Source: Chloroflexota bacterium
Lineage (GTDB): Bacteria; Chloroflexota; Dehalococcoidia; Lucifugimonadales; Lucifugimonadaceae
Assembly: GCA_018650845.1 (NCBI GenBank)
Contig: JABIFF010000017.1
Span: 62,001 to 126,000, forward strand
Direction of reading: 5' to 3'
Length of the DNA: 64,000 nucleotides
The position numbers and the translations under genes were made by a program. Shown one piece after another: positions 54,582 through 63,496 of the stretch. The stretch's first letter is position 1; the number at the start of each line of letters is the position of its first letter. Under the pieces are notes generated by a model. The model was not told where the DNA came from. It did not search any database and saw nothing but the letters and a program-made list of their open reading frames with translations.

Positions 54582-56174
54582 TTGGCATTCGATGTAGTTA
54601 TTCGCCGCGGCACCGTAGTCGATGGCACAGGCGCACCGCCCATGAAAGCCGACATAGGAATATCTGGCGAGCGGATCACGACCGTCGGCGATATTCCTGC
54701 TTCAGCTAGCGAATCTGCCAAAACTATCGATGCCACAGGCCTTCACATTTCTCCCGGGTTCATCGATGTTCACTCTCACGCCGATGCTGCACTGCTGAAC
54801 GATGGGCAGCATGCAAGCGGTATCAGGCAGGGTGTTACGACCGAGATTATTTCTCCCGACGGCCTCACTCTTGCCCCGCTTTCGCCAAAGAATTATGAGA
54901 TGTACCGCTGGTACCTTTCGGGAATTCTCGGATGGGCTCCTGAAGGCTTGGATATGTCATCTATCGAGGCTTCTCGAAAGAACTATCACCAGAAAACTGC
55001 GCCCAACGTAGCTACTTTTGCGGGTCACGGACCAATCAGGCTCGAAGCAGCCGGGATGAACGATGTTCCGCTCACCGGTGAAAAGCTTGGTACGGCGAAA
55101 AACTTGCTCAGGGAATCGTTTGAACAGGGTGCAGTAGGTTTCGCCACCGGGCTTTCCTATTACCCAAACAGCTGGTCAGACACTGACGAGCTTTGTGCTC
55201 TGATGGAAGTTGCGGGCGAATACGGCAAGCCTATGTCGATTCACTTGCGAAATCACAACGTAGATCGAGCTTTCGAGGGTGGCGGAGTTCCTGAGGCTAT
55301 CGAAGTTGCCCGCCGAACCGGCACAAAACTCCATTTCGAGCACTATCGAACGTTTGTCGATTCAGCAGGCGAAATCGACAAGCTCATGGAGCCAATCGAC
55401 AAGGCGAAGGCTGAAGGAGTCGATATCACTCTCGAAACCTACCCGTACCCTGTCGGATCGTCGTTCCCGCAAGCCTTCTTCCCGGGCTACTTCCACGAAG
55501 GTGGACCCGAAGCCATGCTCGCCATTCTCAATGACGAGGACAAACGGGCCGAACTCATCGAGCGAATGAGCGAAATTTCATACACGGCTCCAGAAGGAAA
55601 CGTTTGGACTCATATTGGCGAAGGTGGCAATCAAGAATTCGAAGGCTGGCTGTTCGACGATCTTGCCAAGAAGTGGGGCGTTAGCGTAGAAGAAATGATG
55701 ACCAGGATGATGGCTGAAACATCATTGGCGTGCGGAATGCGAGTTGCACCTCCCGGCAACGTTCGGCAGTGGCGTCAGGTCGAAGAAGACGTGATGCAAC
55801 TCATGGCTCGACCCGACTACATGGTTGGTTCCGATTCGATTCCAGTCGGCGGGATGCCACACCCTCGTGCGTACGGCTGTTTCGTGCGAATGGTCGGCCG
55901 ACTTCGCCGCCGATACAACTACCCAGTCGAGCAGGTCGTTCAGCGAATGACGCAAAACCCTGCCGAACGGTTCGGTTTAACCGACCGTGGAGTGATCGCA
56001 GAAGGAAAATTCGCAGATCTGGTTATATTCGATGAACAGAACGTGAACGATCGATCGTCGTTCGAAGATCCCGCAGTTCATCCCGAAGGCGTTCCGCACG
56101 TTCTCGTAAACGGCAAACTAGTGGTTGAGAACGAACAGGTAACCGGCGTAATGGCAGGACACGCTATTCCATAG
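54582..56174 (+). CDS. N-acyl-D-amino-acid deacylase family amidohydrolase
   Basis: A 530 aa D-aminoacylase-type amidohydrolase that hydrolyses N-acyl-D-amino acids or related amides. Elements: FIDVHSHADAALL (metal HxH), LHFEHYR and HLRNHNVD (metal-site residues), SDSIPVGGMPHPRAYGCF (catalytic Asp) and the final cap LVIFDEQNVNDR. TTG 54582 with GGAG seven bases before it is well supported. It stands alone and diverges from the SDR operon. The usual CGxS motif of the family is not obvious; SPDG is in that place. Confidence 0.9.
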   Translation: MAFDVVIRRGTVVDGTGAPPMKADIGISGERITTVGDIPASASESAKTIDATGLHISPGFIDVHSHADAALLNDGQHASGIRQGVTTEIISPDGLTLAPLSPKNYEMYRWYLSGILGWAPEGLDMSSIEASRKNYHQKTAPNVATFAGHGPIRLEAAGMNDVPLTGEKLGTAKNLLRESFEQGAVGFATGLSYYPNSWSDTDELCALMEVAGEYGKPMSIHLRNHNVDRAFEGGGVPEAIEVARRTGTKLHFEHYRTFVDSAGEIDKLMEPIDKAKAEGVDITLETYPYPVGSSFPQAFFPGYFHEGGPEAMLAILNDEDKRAELIERMSEISYTAPEGNVWTHIGEGGNQEFEGWLFDDLAKKWGVSVEEMMTRMMAETSLACGMRVAPPGNVRQWRQVEEDVMQLMARPDYMVGSDSIPVGGMPHPRAYGCFVRMVGRLRRRYNYPVEQVVQRMTQNPAERFGLTDRGVIAEGKFADLVIFDEQNVNDRSSFEDPAVHPEGVPHVLVNGKLVVENEQVTGVMAGHAIP

Positions 56175-56339
56175 TTTCGACCGGACAAATCGTCCACTTA
56201 GTACATAGCCGATTTCACGAATAGGACTATCGTCCCGTACGCGAGTAACACTTATGTAACCGCCAACCAAAGATCATAGTTTGTAGGCAACCACCGCAGC
56301 GGTATTGAGGAGACCGAAGCGGAGGAGATAAACACCACT

Positions 56340-57419
56340 ATGAACTTCTCACGACCTAACTTTGGTCTTCGAACGGGCACTGATTCTGGCGCCATGGCCG
56401 CTGTTTCAATCGCCAGAAATCCTGTTTCCAATCGATTCATCGCCGCAATGCTGGCGACCTTCGCAGCCCTACTCATTTCAGTACTTGGCTCTAGCCAATG
56501 GGCGAGCGCAGATTCGGGAACGACTTCGCCCGATCCCGATCCGCCGCCAACCTCGACCTTGGGCGAACCACGATTCGTTACCGCAAAGCCGGGCGATGAA
56601 TCAGCAGCCGTTGCATGGGTGAAACCAGCCCCAGCAGATCCTGAAGTTGAAATCGATGGATACATCGTTACTGCGACCCCTTCTGGAATATCTGTCGAAA
56701 CTGCCGGAGATGACACTCTCGTAATCGTCGAAGGGCTCGACAATGGCACCGAGTACACCTTCACAGTCGTTGCCTTCAACGAAGAAGGTTCTGGCACAGT
56801 TTCTGCGCCGTCGAACCCGATAACTCCTGAATCCGGACTCGAACTCGACGAAGAGCAGCTCGAACGATTGCGTTTACACCTTCGCAAACTAGCTCACGAA
56901 GCCCGTGAGCGTCTTGAGAAGGCGAAAGAACGTGCACGTGAGCAGCTTGAGAAGAACGAGACTCGCATCGGCGAATGGCTAGACAAGCAGCACGGACGAG
57001 CTAACGATCACTTGAACAAAGTGACCGAAAAGGCAAACGAACAGAACGGTCGCCAAGCTGACAAAGCTCGCGATTGGTACGGCCGATTGCAGGATCAACT
57101 CGCAAAGCAGCTTGAACGAGCCGAAGGCACAGAGCGTTACGAAGAACTTCGAGCACGCGCTGAGGCAAGACTGAACGAAGCTGGCGAAAAGCTTTCCGAC
57201 CGACTTGAGAAGTCGCAAGAACAGACTGATCGACGAGTTTCCAAGGCCGAAGAGCAGACTGCCAAGCGAATCGATAAAGCTGAAACGAAAGCTGAAAACT
57301 CACTCCGACGTACTGAGGAACGACTCACCAAAAACGTAGAGAAGATGACTGACAAGTTGCAAAACTTGCTTCACCGACTTCGCAACCTGTGGATCGAACG
57401 AGCGGCTAACCAGAGCTAG
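56340..57419 (+). CDS. Secreted fibronectin-III / long coiled-coil protein
   Basis: A 359 aa protein. A basic N-terminus precedes a hydrophobic stretch AAMLATFAALLISVLG and a likely signal cleavage at WASA; then a Pro-rich linker, one fibronectin type III domain (about 75-160, GYIVTATPSG, LDNGTEYTFTVVAFNEEG) and about 190 residues of almost uninterrupted Lys/Glu/Arg-rich coiled coil. The pattern suggests an exported filament or surface spacer. Not recognised as a named family. GGAGGAG lies about a dozen bases before the start. Followed by a strong hairpin at 57524-57547. Confidence 0.75.
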   Translation: MNFSRPNFGLRTGTDSGAMAAVSIARNPVSNRFIAAMLATFAALLISVLGSSQWASADSGTTSPDPDPPPTSTLGEPRFVTAKPGDESAAVAWVKPAPADPEVEIDGYIVTATPSGISVETAGDDTLVIVEGLDNGTEYTFTVVAFNEEGSGTVSAPSNPITPESGLELDEEQLERLRLHLRKLAHEARERLEKAKERAREQLEKNETRIGEWLDKQHGRANDHLNKVTEKANEQNGRQADKARDWYGRLQDQLAKQLERAEGTERYEELRARAEARLNEAGEKLSDRLEKSQEQTDRRVSKAEEQTAKRIDKAETKAENSLRRTEERLTKNVEKMTDKLQNLLHRLRNLWIERAANQS

Positions 57420-57523
57420 GCCGAGGCTAGAGCTAAGTTCGTCCACGACAAATCAAAAGCTGGCGAATACCAGTTTCAAATTTCAAGGGCACACGGACAG
57501 CCTCATGCCCCACGTGCCCCCAG

Positions 57524-57547
57524 GGCGGATGCCGTTTGGCATCCGCC
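57524..57547. terminator. Hairpin between convergent genes
   Basis: GGCGGATGCC and GGCATCCGCC form a perfect 10 bp stem with a GTTT loop. The T-run is weak on both sides, so it could be a terminator for either the FN3 gene or the Gfo/Idh/MocA gene, or an RNA-stabilising structure. Confidence 0.6.
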
Positions 57548-57563
57548 TGCTTGTTTAAGCTTT

Positions 57564-58826
57564 CTACCGGCTACGAAAATCGGGGATGTCTAGCGGTTCG
57601 CCGTTTCGGGCTACGTTCTCGATTGATATCGGGAAGATGCTGCTCCAAGTGACCGCGTCGTAAACGTCGATTGGTGGTGCGATTTCGCCTGCTACAGCTC
57701 GGGCGAAGTCGTACATAACAAAATAGTCACCACCACCATGACCTGCCTGAATCGCCTCTTCGCCAAGCTCTTTCCAGTACGGATGCTCGTACTTATCGCT
57801 CAAATCCCAAAGCGGCTGCCATTCGGGGTGAACTTCGTTCACGGGTCCGTTTGGTCGAGCCTTGTTCTCGTATCGGAAATTAGCAGGGCTCACACCCTTC
57901 GACACGCCATCGAGCCACACAAGCGGATCTTCGCCATCGAACCGACCCGACATGTACGCCCCGTTTGTGCCTTGAAGCGTGTGCAGAGCCATGTTGTGGG
58001 GTCGCGGGCTAGCTGAGTCCTTGCGCAAGCAAATAACTCGCCCTTGCTCGGTTTCGATCAACGTCGTTGCTGAATCGGTGAAGTCAGTCCAGGCTGAATC
58101 CTGAGTATCGAAATGGCCTTCTGGAAGCACCGATCGTGCCCATTCTTGCCGGGCGGCAGATTTCGTGACGAACGTGGTTGTTCGTTTCAGGCGATCACCC
58201 CGGTTAATTCCTAGCCACTGAGCAACTGGACCCAGCGAGTGAGTTGGATATCCGTTGCCGCGAGACGCCTGAGTATTCCCGGTACTCGTGCCTCCGGCAA
58301 TGGCAGCACCGCCACCACGCCAAGTCCGAGAATAATCGGCATTGAACATCAGGTCACGGCAATCGTGAATATAAGCACCCTCGGCGTAGGTCAGATCACC
58401 AAAAACGTTCTGATCAGCCATGTTCTTGATCATCATGGCTTCACGGCGATAGCAGTAGTTTTCGGCCATCATGTAAGTGAGACCTGTCTTTTCAACCGTT
58501 TCGACTAAAGCATGGCATTCGTCAAGCGTAGCGGCGGCAATTACTTCGGAAAGAACGTGCTTTCCGGCGTTCAGTGCGGTTAGTGCTTGGCCCGCGTGAA
58601 GCAGCATTGGCGTGGCGATAAATACAGCGTCGATTCCGGGATCTTCGACCATGTCTTCAAACTGAGCATAGGCCTTTAGCTCGGGTCGGCCTTCTGTCCA
58701 CTGCGAACGAACTTGTTCTTCAGGATCGCAAATCGCTACCAGTTCGATCTGATCTTCCAACCCGCCAAGTACCTGATCAAACCGTGCGCCTCGGTTCCCG
58801 CCAGCCACTGCCAGTTTTATCGTCAT
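57564..58826 (-). CDS. Gfo/Idh/MocA family oxidoreductase
   Basis: NAD(P)-dependent sugar oxidoreductase of 420 aa with an N-terminal Rossmann fold (KLAVAGGNRGARFDQVLGG, VAICDPEEQV, AVFIATPMLLH). The usual EKP catalytic-lysine motif is replaced: HVLSEVIAAATLDE, so the Lys is missing. The C-terminal domain starts YCYRREAMMIKNM. Such EV-type variants are frequent in this family and may act on different substrates or as isomerases. Upstream of the methyltransferase by 21 bp in an operon. Confidence 0.9.
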   Translation of the reverse strand: MTIKLAVAGGNRGARFDQVLGGLEDQIELVAICDPEEQVRSQWTEGRPELKAYAQFEDMVEDPGIDAVFIATPMLLHAGQALTALNAGKHVLSEVIAAATLDECHALVETVEKTGLTYMMAENYCYRREAMMIKNMADQNVFGDLTYAEGAYIHDCRDLMFNADYSRTWRGGGAAIAGGTSTGNTQASRGNGYPTHSLGPVAQWLGINRGDRLKRTTTFVTKSAARQEWARSVLPEGHFDTQDSAWTDFTDSATTLIETEQGRVICLRKDSASPRPHNMALHTLQGTNGAYMSGRFDGEDPLVWLDGVSKGVSPANFRYENKARPNGPVNEVHPEWQPLWDLSDKYEHPYWKELGEEAIQAGHGGGDYFVMYDFARAVAGEIAPPIDVYDAVTWSSIFPISIENVARNGEPLDIPDFRSR

Positions 58827-58847
58827 TCGAAATCCTGTCGCCTGTGA

Positions 58848-59696
58848 TTACTTCGCTACTGCCACTAGTGGATAAAACTCTGGCGAGCCATCATCGTTGC
58901 CGGCCGGCCATCCGCCTGGAGCATCCGACACTGTAAACCCTTCTGCTTCGATTAGCTTCACGAGTTCAGCTTTGGTGTGTTCGACAACGGTTTGCGAATA
59001 GTTTGTAACTTCGTTTGTTTCCGAATCGACAACGTACCAACGCTTCACTGCCATTTGAACGTCGTCGTGCCAAAAACCTTCGTCGATCAGCATGTGGGGT
59101 CGGTCGCTGAACAACCCCGACTCTTGAGCGCTCCAAGATGGTGCAGTTTCGAAGTTGGCGCGAATAACTCCCGGTTCGTGTGGTTCGAGCATCAGCATGC
59201 CGCCGGTGTTGAGCGCAGCACGTGTTTTTCTAGCGATCAGGCTGAGATCTTCAGCAGTAAACACGTTCATTTCGCCGAACAGCAGAATTGCCAGATCGTA
59301 TCCAGTGCCAAATTCTGCGTTTCTGATGTCACCGTGAACGAAATCACTTGAGAGAGATTGTTCTTCGGTTTGCGATTGCGCCCATTCGATCGACGCTGGC
59401 GAGAAATCAATCCCGTACGTCGAATGACCACGTCGAGCAAAGTCCAACGAGTGAAGACCGGGACCACATGCAAGATCAAGCACTTTTAAGTCTTTTTCCA
59501 ATCCGCCAGCGAGTCGTTCCAGCCAGTCGACCTGCCTGTGAACGACTTCAAAGCGCCTGCTAGCGGCGTTGTGATCCTGCGAGAGGTGTTCTTTCAGCAT
59601 TCGCTTGCTGAAGTCGGGTTCATCCCACGGAATTTTCTCGCCTTCCTCCCACGGTTGCGGAGGATTTTGGCGATTCACGATGTCAGAAATTTTCAT
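58848..59696 (-). CDS. Class I SAM-dependent methyltransferase
   Basis: A 282 aa Rossmann-fold methyltransferase. Motif I: VLDLACGPGLHSLDFARRG; motif II: YGIDFSPASIEWA; motif post-II: FVHGDIRNAEFG. The lid and C-terminal beta-sheet are standard. Substrate unknown. First gene of an operon with the Gfo/Idh/MocA oxidoreductase, 21 bp apart. An isolated hairpin (59752-59785) lies upstream. Confidence 0.9.
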   Translation of the reverse strand: MKISDIVNRQNPPQPWEEGEKIPWDEPDFSKRMLKEHLSQDHNAASRRFEVVHRQVDWLERLAGGLEKDLKVLDLACGPGLHSLDFARRGHSTYGIDFSPASIEWAQSQTEEQSLSSDFVHGDIRNAEFGTGYDLAILLFGEMNVFTAEDLSLIARKTRAALNTGGMLMLEPHEPGVIRANFETAPSWSAQESGLFSDRPHMLIDEGFWHDDVQMAVKRWYVVDSETNEVTNYSQTVVEHTKAELVKLIEAEGFTVSDAPGGWPAGNDDGSPEFYPLVAVAK

Positions 59697-59751
59697 GCAG
59701 TGAATTTTGCCGTATTAACACCCGCATTGAATAGCCAGAAGTGACCAAAAG

Positions 59752-59785
59752 AAAAGCTCCAATCCAAAAATGGATTGGAGCTTTT
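59752..59785 (-). terminator. Terminator-like hairpin
   Basis: AAAAGCTCCAATCCA and TGGATTGGAGCTTTT form a perfect 15 bp stem with an A-rich 4 nt loop and T-runs on both sides. It lies upstream of the methyltransferase and downstream of the VOC gene (60043-60432), whose transcript it probably ends after the family A repeat. Confidence 0.8.
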
Positions 59786-59833
59786 TATCAGTATTTGACA
59801 GACGGTATTTCGAAAACAAAAACGGCCAATGTT

Positions 59834-59960
59834 GTCATCCTGAACTTGATTCAGGATCAACCTTCAACGCAGTTTCCAAATGGCGATTCGGCCATGAACG
59901 ATCTTGCCATCAAGACCAGTCGTCTCTTCTAACAAGATTCTGAATCAAGTTCAGAATGAC
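59834..59960. repeat. MITE-like palindromic element, family A copy 5
   Basis: Starts GTCATCCTGAACTTGATTCA and ends TGAATCAAGTTCAGAATGAC, 127 bp. The left end has one change. With the hairpin at 59752-59785 it fills most of the 346 bp gap between the methyltransferase and VOC genes. A GTGCCACTGGCAC palindrome (60030-60042) follows at the VOC stop. Confidence 0.85.
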
Positions 59961-60042
59961 AACTGAGTGAGAACGTTCAGCGGAGCCATCCCCACGAATC
60001 GGCCATCAACGACCGATCTCGCAGAGAACGTGCCACTGGCAC

Positions 60043-60432
60043 CTATTGCCGGTGAATTAGTTCGATTCGGATATCGCCGGGGGCTGAAATAAACGCAATC
60101 GATACGCCGCCGCCATTGTCGATCGGACCTTCTTTGTGCTCGGCACCCATGGCAACCAAGCGAGCGATGTCGCCATCCATGTCGTCAGTGTCGAATCCAA
60201 AGTGCTCAAGACCGTAGTGCGGGTTAGAGTCGGCTGGGCCGAGAGTCTCACCAGTTCGTTCGGATGAAATGTTGATCGCCAGACCGCCCTCGGTCTTAGT
60301 GACGATGAAACGGTCGCCAACAGGTCGAACATTGTCAGACATGATCTCGACGTTGAAAGCTTTGACGAACCAATCGGCTGTCTTCTTAGGGTCGCTGGAC
60401 TTCAGGTGAATGTGGTTTACGTTGAACGGCAT
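60043..60432 (-). CDS. VOC-family protein 2
   Basis: A 129 aa vicinal-oxygen-chelate protein: FNVNHIHLKSSDPKKTADWF, HYGLEHFGFDTDD, and a C-terminal IRIELIHRQ. The metal-binding residues are partly kept (His6/8, His, Glu). Related to lactoylglutathione lyases and fosfomycin-resistance proteins. Monocistronic; the stop codon abuts the GTGCCACTGGCAC palindrome. Substrate unknown. Confidence 0.87.
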   Translation of the reverse strand: MPFNVNHIHLKSSDPKKTADWFVKAFNVEIMSDNVRPVGDRFIVTKTEGGLAINISSERTGETLGPADSNPHYGLEHFGFDTDDMDGDIARLVAMGAEHKEGPIDNGGGVSIAFISAPGDIRIELIHRQ

Positions 60433-60631
60433 TTTTTTCTCGATCTAGATATACGTAAGAGTTGTTCGCGAATCGAATATTGGAAAATCGCCTGCCGAGG
60501 CTACGTTCAAAGGGCGCGCTCGTCAAACGAAATGAACGAATACCGTCCTGAAATAAACAATCGCTTGGGGGCGGCTATACTGCGCCCAGTGCCAACGCCC
60601 GATGTCCAAGTAACGATGAACGGAGGATCAG

Positions 60632-61099
60632 TTGCCAGAAACGCCAGATATCAACATACGTCCGATCAGGCAGGCCGACTCAGACGCCGTTCGTGCGCTC
60701 GATTCAAGTATTCAGGGCGCAGATCGATCAACAACGTGGGATACATATGTTGAACGGCTGCTATCGATCATCGAGCTCGACTGGCTGCAATATCCACCGT
60801 GGGGCTGCTTTGTCGCCGAGAACGAATCGGGACTAGTGGGCTTTTTACTCGCCGAGCGTCAAACCACCGCATACGGACTTCCGCCGGGAGCACGAATAGT
60901 TGCAATGGCCGTGGAACCGTCGCTGCGTCGAGCTGGAATTGGCAGAATGCTCGTTCAAGCTCTCGAATGGCAGGCTCGAAACGAGGGCATCAAGCAGATT
61001 TACTCAGTGCTACTCGCGGAAGATGATCGAGACTCGAAATTCTTGGATTCTGCCGGCTTCAACGCTTCCGACTTGAAGATTTTCTCGAAACGGGTTTAG
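60632..61099 (+). CDS. GNAT-family N-acetyltransferase (RimI-like)
   Basis: A 155 aa acetyl-CoA acetyltransferase. It begins IRPIRQADSDAVRALD and has the P-loop VEPSLRRAGIGRMLVQALE followed by the usual beta-bulge strand. Similar to RimI (ribosomal-protein and small-molecule acetyltransferases). TTG 60632 has GGAGG about six bases before it. Convergent with the IMPase-like gene. Confidence 0.9.
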   Translation: MPETPDINIRPIRQADSDAVRALDSSIQGADRSTTWDTYVERLLSIIELDWLQYPPWGCFVAENESGLVGFLLAERQTTAYGLPPGARIVAMAVEPSLRRAGIGRMLVQALEWQARNEGIKQIYSVLLAEDDRDSKFLDSAGFNASDLKIFSKRV

Positions 61100-61123
61100 A
61101 TACTTCGCCCACGAAGCTGCCGA

Positions 61124-61945
61124 TTACTTCATCGCGTCCATAAGCTGCGAGTGGATTTCTGGCCAGCCAATTACTACGACCGATAACTCATCGTCTTTCG
61201 ACCAATCGATCGGTTCACCTCGTTCGTCGGTAACGAGAATGCCCAGTTCTTGAGCGATCATCGCTCCTGCGGCGAAGTGCATCGGCTCGATGCCGTAGAA
61301 CACGCCAGCTGGAAGCCTACCCAAGCACACGAGCGCAATTGGGTATGCCGCTGAAGCAAACGTGTTGATCTGGCTCACCAATGGAATCCAGTCCAAATCG
61401 CCCGCTAGTCGTTGGCGCCACTCCTCAGGACCATCGACTTCGAGTCCGATTGCCGACTCGGATAGTTTTTTCTGAGGAGATGAGGCAGTAAACGGCTTGC
61501 CGTTACGAGTTACACCGCCACCTTTGGTCGCCGAGAGGCGTTCGCCTAAAGAAGGCAACGGCAGCGAGGCTGCAATGAGTTCGCCGCCGCGCCTGAGTGC
61601 GATATTCACTCCCCAGTGATCCATACCCATGCTGAACGGCACGGTTCCGCAAAGCGGATCGACTAACCAAGTCAGCGATTCGTCATCGGAAAGCTTTGTT
61701 TCACTCTCTTCAGAAAGTATTCGTCCCGGAGCACCGGCAGCTTGCAATGCCTGAAGAATCGCCTTGTCGGCAGCTAGATCAGCGTCGGTTACAAGCGCGT
61801 TTGGCGATTTATAGAACGTATCGAGCGCTTCTGAATCTTCGGCCCTAAAGCGTGCCAAAAGCACTTCGCTTGCCGATTCAGCTGCTGAATCGGCAGCACT
61901 GAGTATCAGCTGAAGATTGAGATCGGATTGATTTGAGTCGTTCAA
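61124..61945 (-). CDS. Inositol-monophosphatase-fold protein with altered metal site
   Basis: A 273 aa protein of the Li-sensitive phosphatase fold. Conserved pieces: TDADLAAD (Asp56), LSEESET (Glu79-80) and WLVDPLCGTVPF (95-101). The second Asp of the DPxDGT metal motif is Cys99, and the WD/PWDVAAG motif near the C-terminus reads PMHFAAG, His223 in place of Asp. With two of the metal Asp residues gone, it is probably a pseudoenzyme or has another activity. It follows the secernin-like gene by 25 bp. Confidence 0.82.
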   Translation of the reverse strand: MNDSNQSDLNLQLILSAADSAAESASEVLLARFRAEDSEALDTFYKSPNALVTDADLAADKAILQALQAAGAPGRILSEESETKLSDDESLTWLVDPLCGTVPFSMGMDHWGVNIALRRGGELIAASLPLPSLGERLSATKGGGVTRNGKPFTASSPQKKLSESAIGLEVDGPEEWRQRLAGDLDWIPLVSQINTFASAAYPIALVCLGRLPAGVFYGIEPMHFAAGAMIAQELGILVTDERGEPIDWSKDDELSVVVIGWPEIHSQLMDAMK

Positions 61946-61970
61946 CGAGTTCGGTCCGTAAATTAGAAAG

Positions 61971-63314
61971 TTATCCGACCGAAGTGGTGGCAGGAATCAT
62001 CGATTTTACTTTCGAAATGGCTCGTTGAGCGTTCTCCGCCATGTATTTCGTGAGCAATTCATTTGCCGCGCCATTCGCGCCATTTCCAATAAGATTGCGA
62101 CCTTCAACGGCGATCTCGTTAGCCGATTCAAACAGCTCGTTTTGCAAAATACTCAGTTCAGAGCGTATTTCCGCTCGAACATCTGCCCCCGCCTGCAATC
62201 CATGGTGCGTGAGCTTGTAGAAATCCCACCAAGGACTATCGCTGCTCGCCTCTTCACGGCCAATTCCAAGCGCACTCGGCAGTTCGCCTTCAATGAAGTT
62301 CGGCAGGAATACGGTCATGCAAGGTGAGTAGAGACCGGTCCAGTAGATCGGAAGTCGTTCGTCGGTAGCGCAAAGATCTGCAACGAGGCTCGCGGTTGAA
62401 GCCCCCGTCGTCTCGCCAGTTCGACGATGTAGGCAAATAGAAAGTTCTCCGGCTACATCGGCAACCTGATCTTCGTCTGGATTTTCTCCATCAGAATGAT
62501 CGGTCAAAACACTGATCATTGAACGCACGTCGAGTTGACCAGCCCCCAACCCCAGCATTGCGTCTGAGCGACACTGCCTTGCAAGTCCACTCGCTGAATT
62601 CGCAGGATCGGCGAACTTATTGAACGCGAAACTATCGCCAAAGCCCATCTCAAATAGGCCATTGCGAGTGGCCACCGACTTTGCGCCGGGCGAAACACGA
62701 TCTGCGTCTTTGCCAATTTGGCCAACGTTAGAAATCGTTGTGACGCTGTCGACCTGATTCACAGCCCAATCGTGCCCAACGCACTCGACAACGTAAGCGG
62801 AAGTCGGATCGGCGATTAGATAAATATTGTCGTAAGTTCGAACCCCGGCATTGTTTGCGAATTTGCCTTGACCGAACTCCGAAACAAGCGAAGTAATCAC
62901 ATCGACCGCTTCTTCGGCTGTTTTTGAACGCTCAAGACCGAGCCGCAACACTTCCATTCCAACAAGCTTCGGCTTTTTCACTTCAGGCAGCAGCGATGGC
63001 AGTGCCTCGTTTCCGATTACTACCTGATGCTCGTTGAATCCATGCTCGTAGCCGGCGCACCAGTACGGCTTCGATCCAACGTGGCGGTATGTGTGCTCTG
63101 CCTGTGGAACATCGACGAACTGCGTGCCTGAGTTGCCACCTGCATGATCGGCAGAAGGAACGAGAATCAGCGGCTGTGCTTCGTCTTGAGGTCGGTCACT
63201 GTTCTTCGCGAATACAGTGTTGCCGCCACTAGTAGCGCCACCGAGAGCGACCATCGTGTCGCACGATTCGTCCCAGTCGAGAGAGTAGGGAGGTTTGGTA
63301 GATCGGGTGTTCAA
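61971..63314 (-). CDS. Secernin/peptidase C69-family protein
   Basis: Ntn-hydrolase-type protein of about 447 aa, dipeptidase A/secernin family. It starts TKPPYSLDWDESCDTMVALG, with the candidate nucleophile Cys in SCDTM; VFAKNSDRPQDEAQP is the family signature and GHDWAVNQVDSVTTISN follows. TTG 63314, with AAGGA six bases upstream, is a better start than GTG 63353. The following IMPase-like gene is 25 bp away, so they share a transcript. Substrate unknown; bacterial members cleave dipeptides. Confidence 0.87.
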   Translation of the reverse strand: MNTRSTKPPYSLDWDESCDTMVALGGATSGGNTVFAKNSDRPQDEAQPLILVPSADHAGGNSGTQFVDVPQAEHTYRHVGSKPYWCAGYEHGFNEHQVVIGNEALPSLLPEVKKPKLVGMEVLRLGLERSKTAEEAVDVITSLVSEFGQGKFANNAGVRTYDNIYLIADPTSAYVVECVGHDWAVNQVDSVTTISNVGQIGKDADRVSPGAKSVATRNGLFEMGFGDSFAFNKFADPANSASGLARQCRSDAMLGLGAGQLDVRSMISVLTDHSDGENPDEDQVADVAGELSICLHRRTGETTGASTASLVADLCATDERLPIYWTGLYSPCMTVFLPNFIEGELPSALGIGREEASSDSPWWDFYKLTHHGLQAGADVRAEIRSELSILQNELFESANEIAVEGRNLIGNGANGAANELLTKYMAENAQRAISKVKSMIPATTSVG

Positions 63315-63496
63315 GTTACGTCCTTCGAAATTTCTCGGTCTTGCTTTCAGCACCGTTCAACTCAGCACGAGTTGCTAAAGCAGTTCAGGCGAATCTTACA
63401 TGCCCCCTTCACGAAGAATCACAGCTTCCACATACGCCCACACATATCTTGAACGTATCAACTTCGAGTCGAAATCACATCTCACGAGGTACTCAA

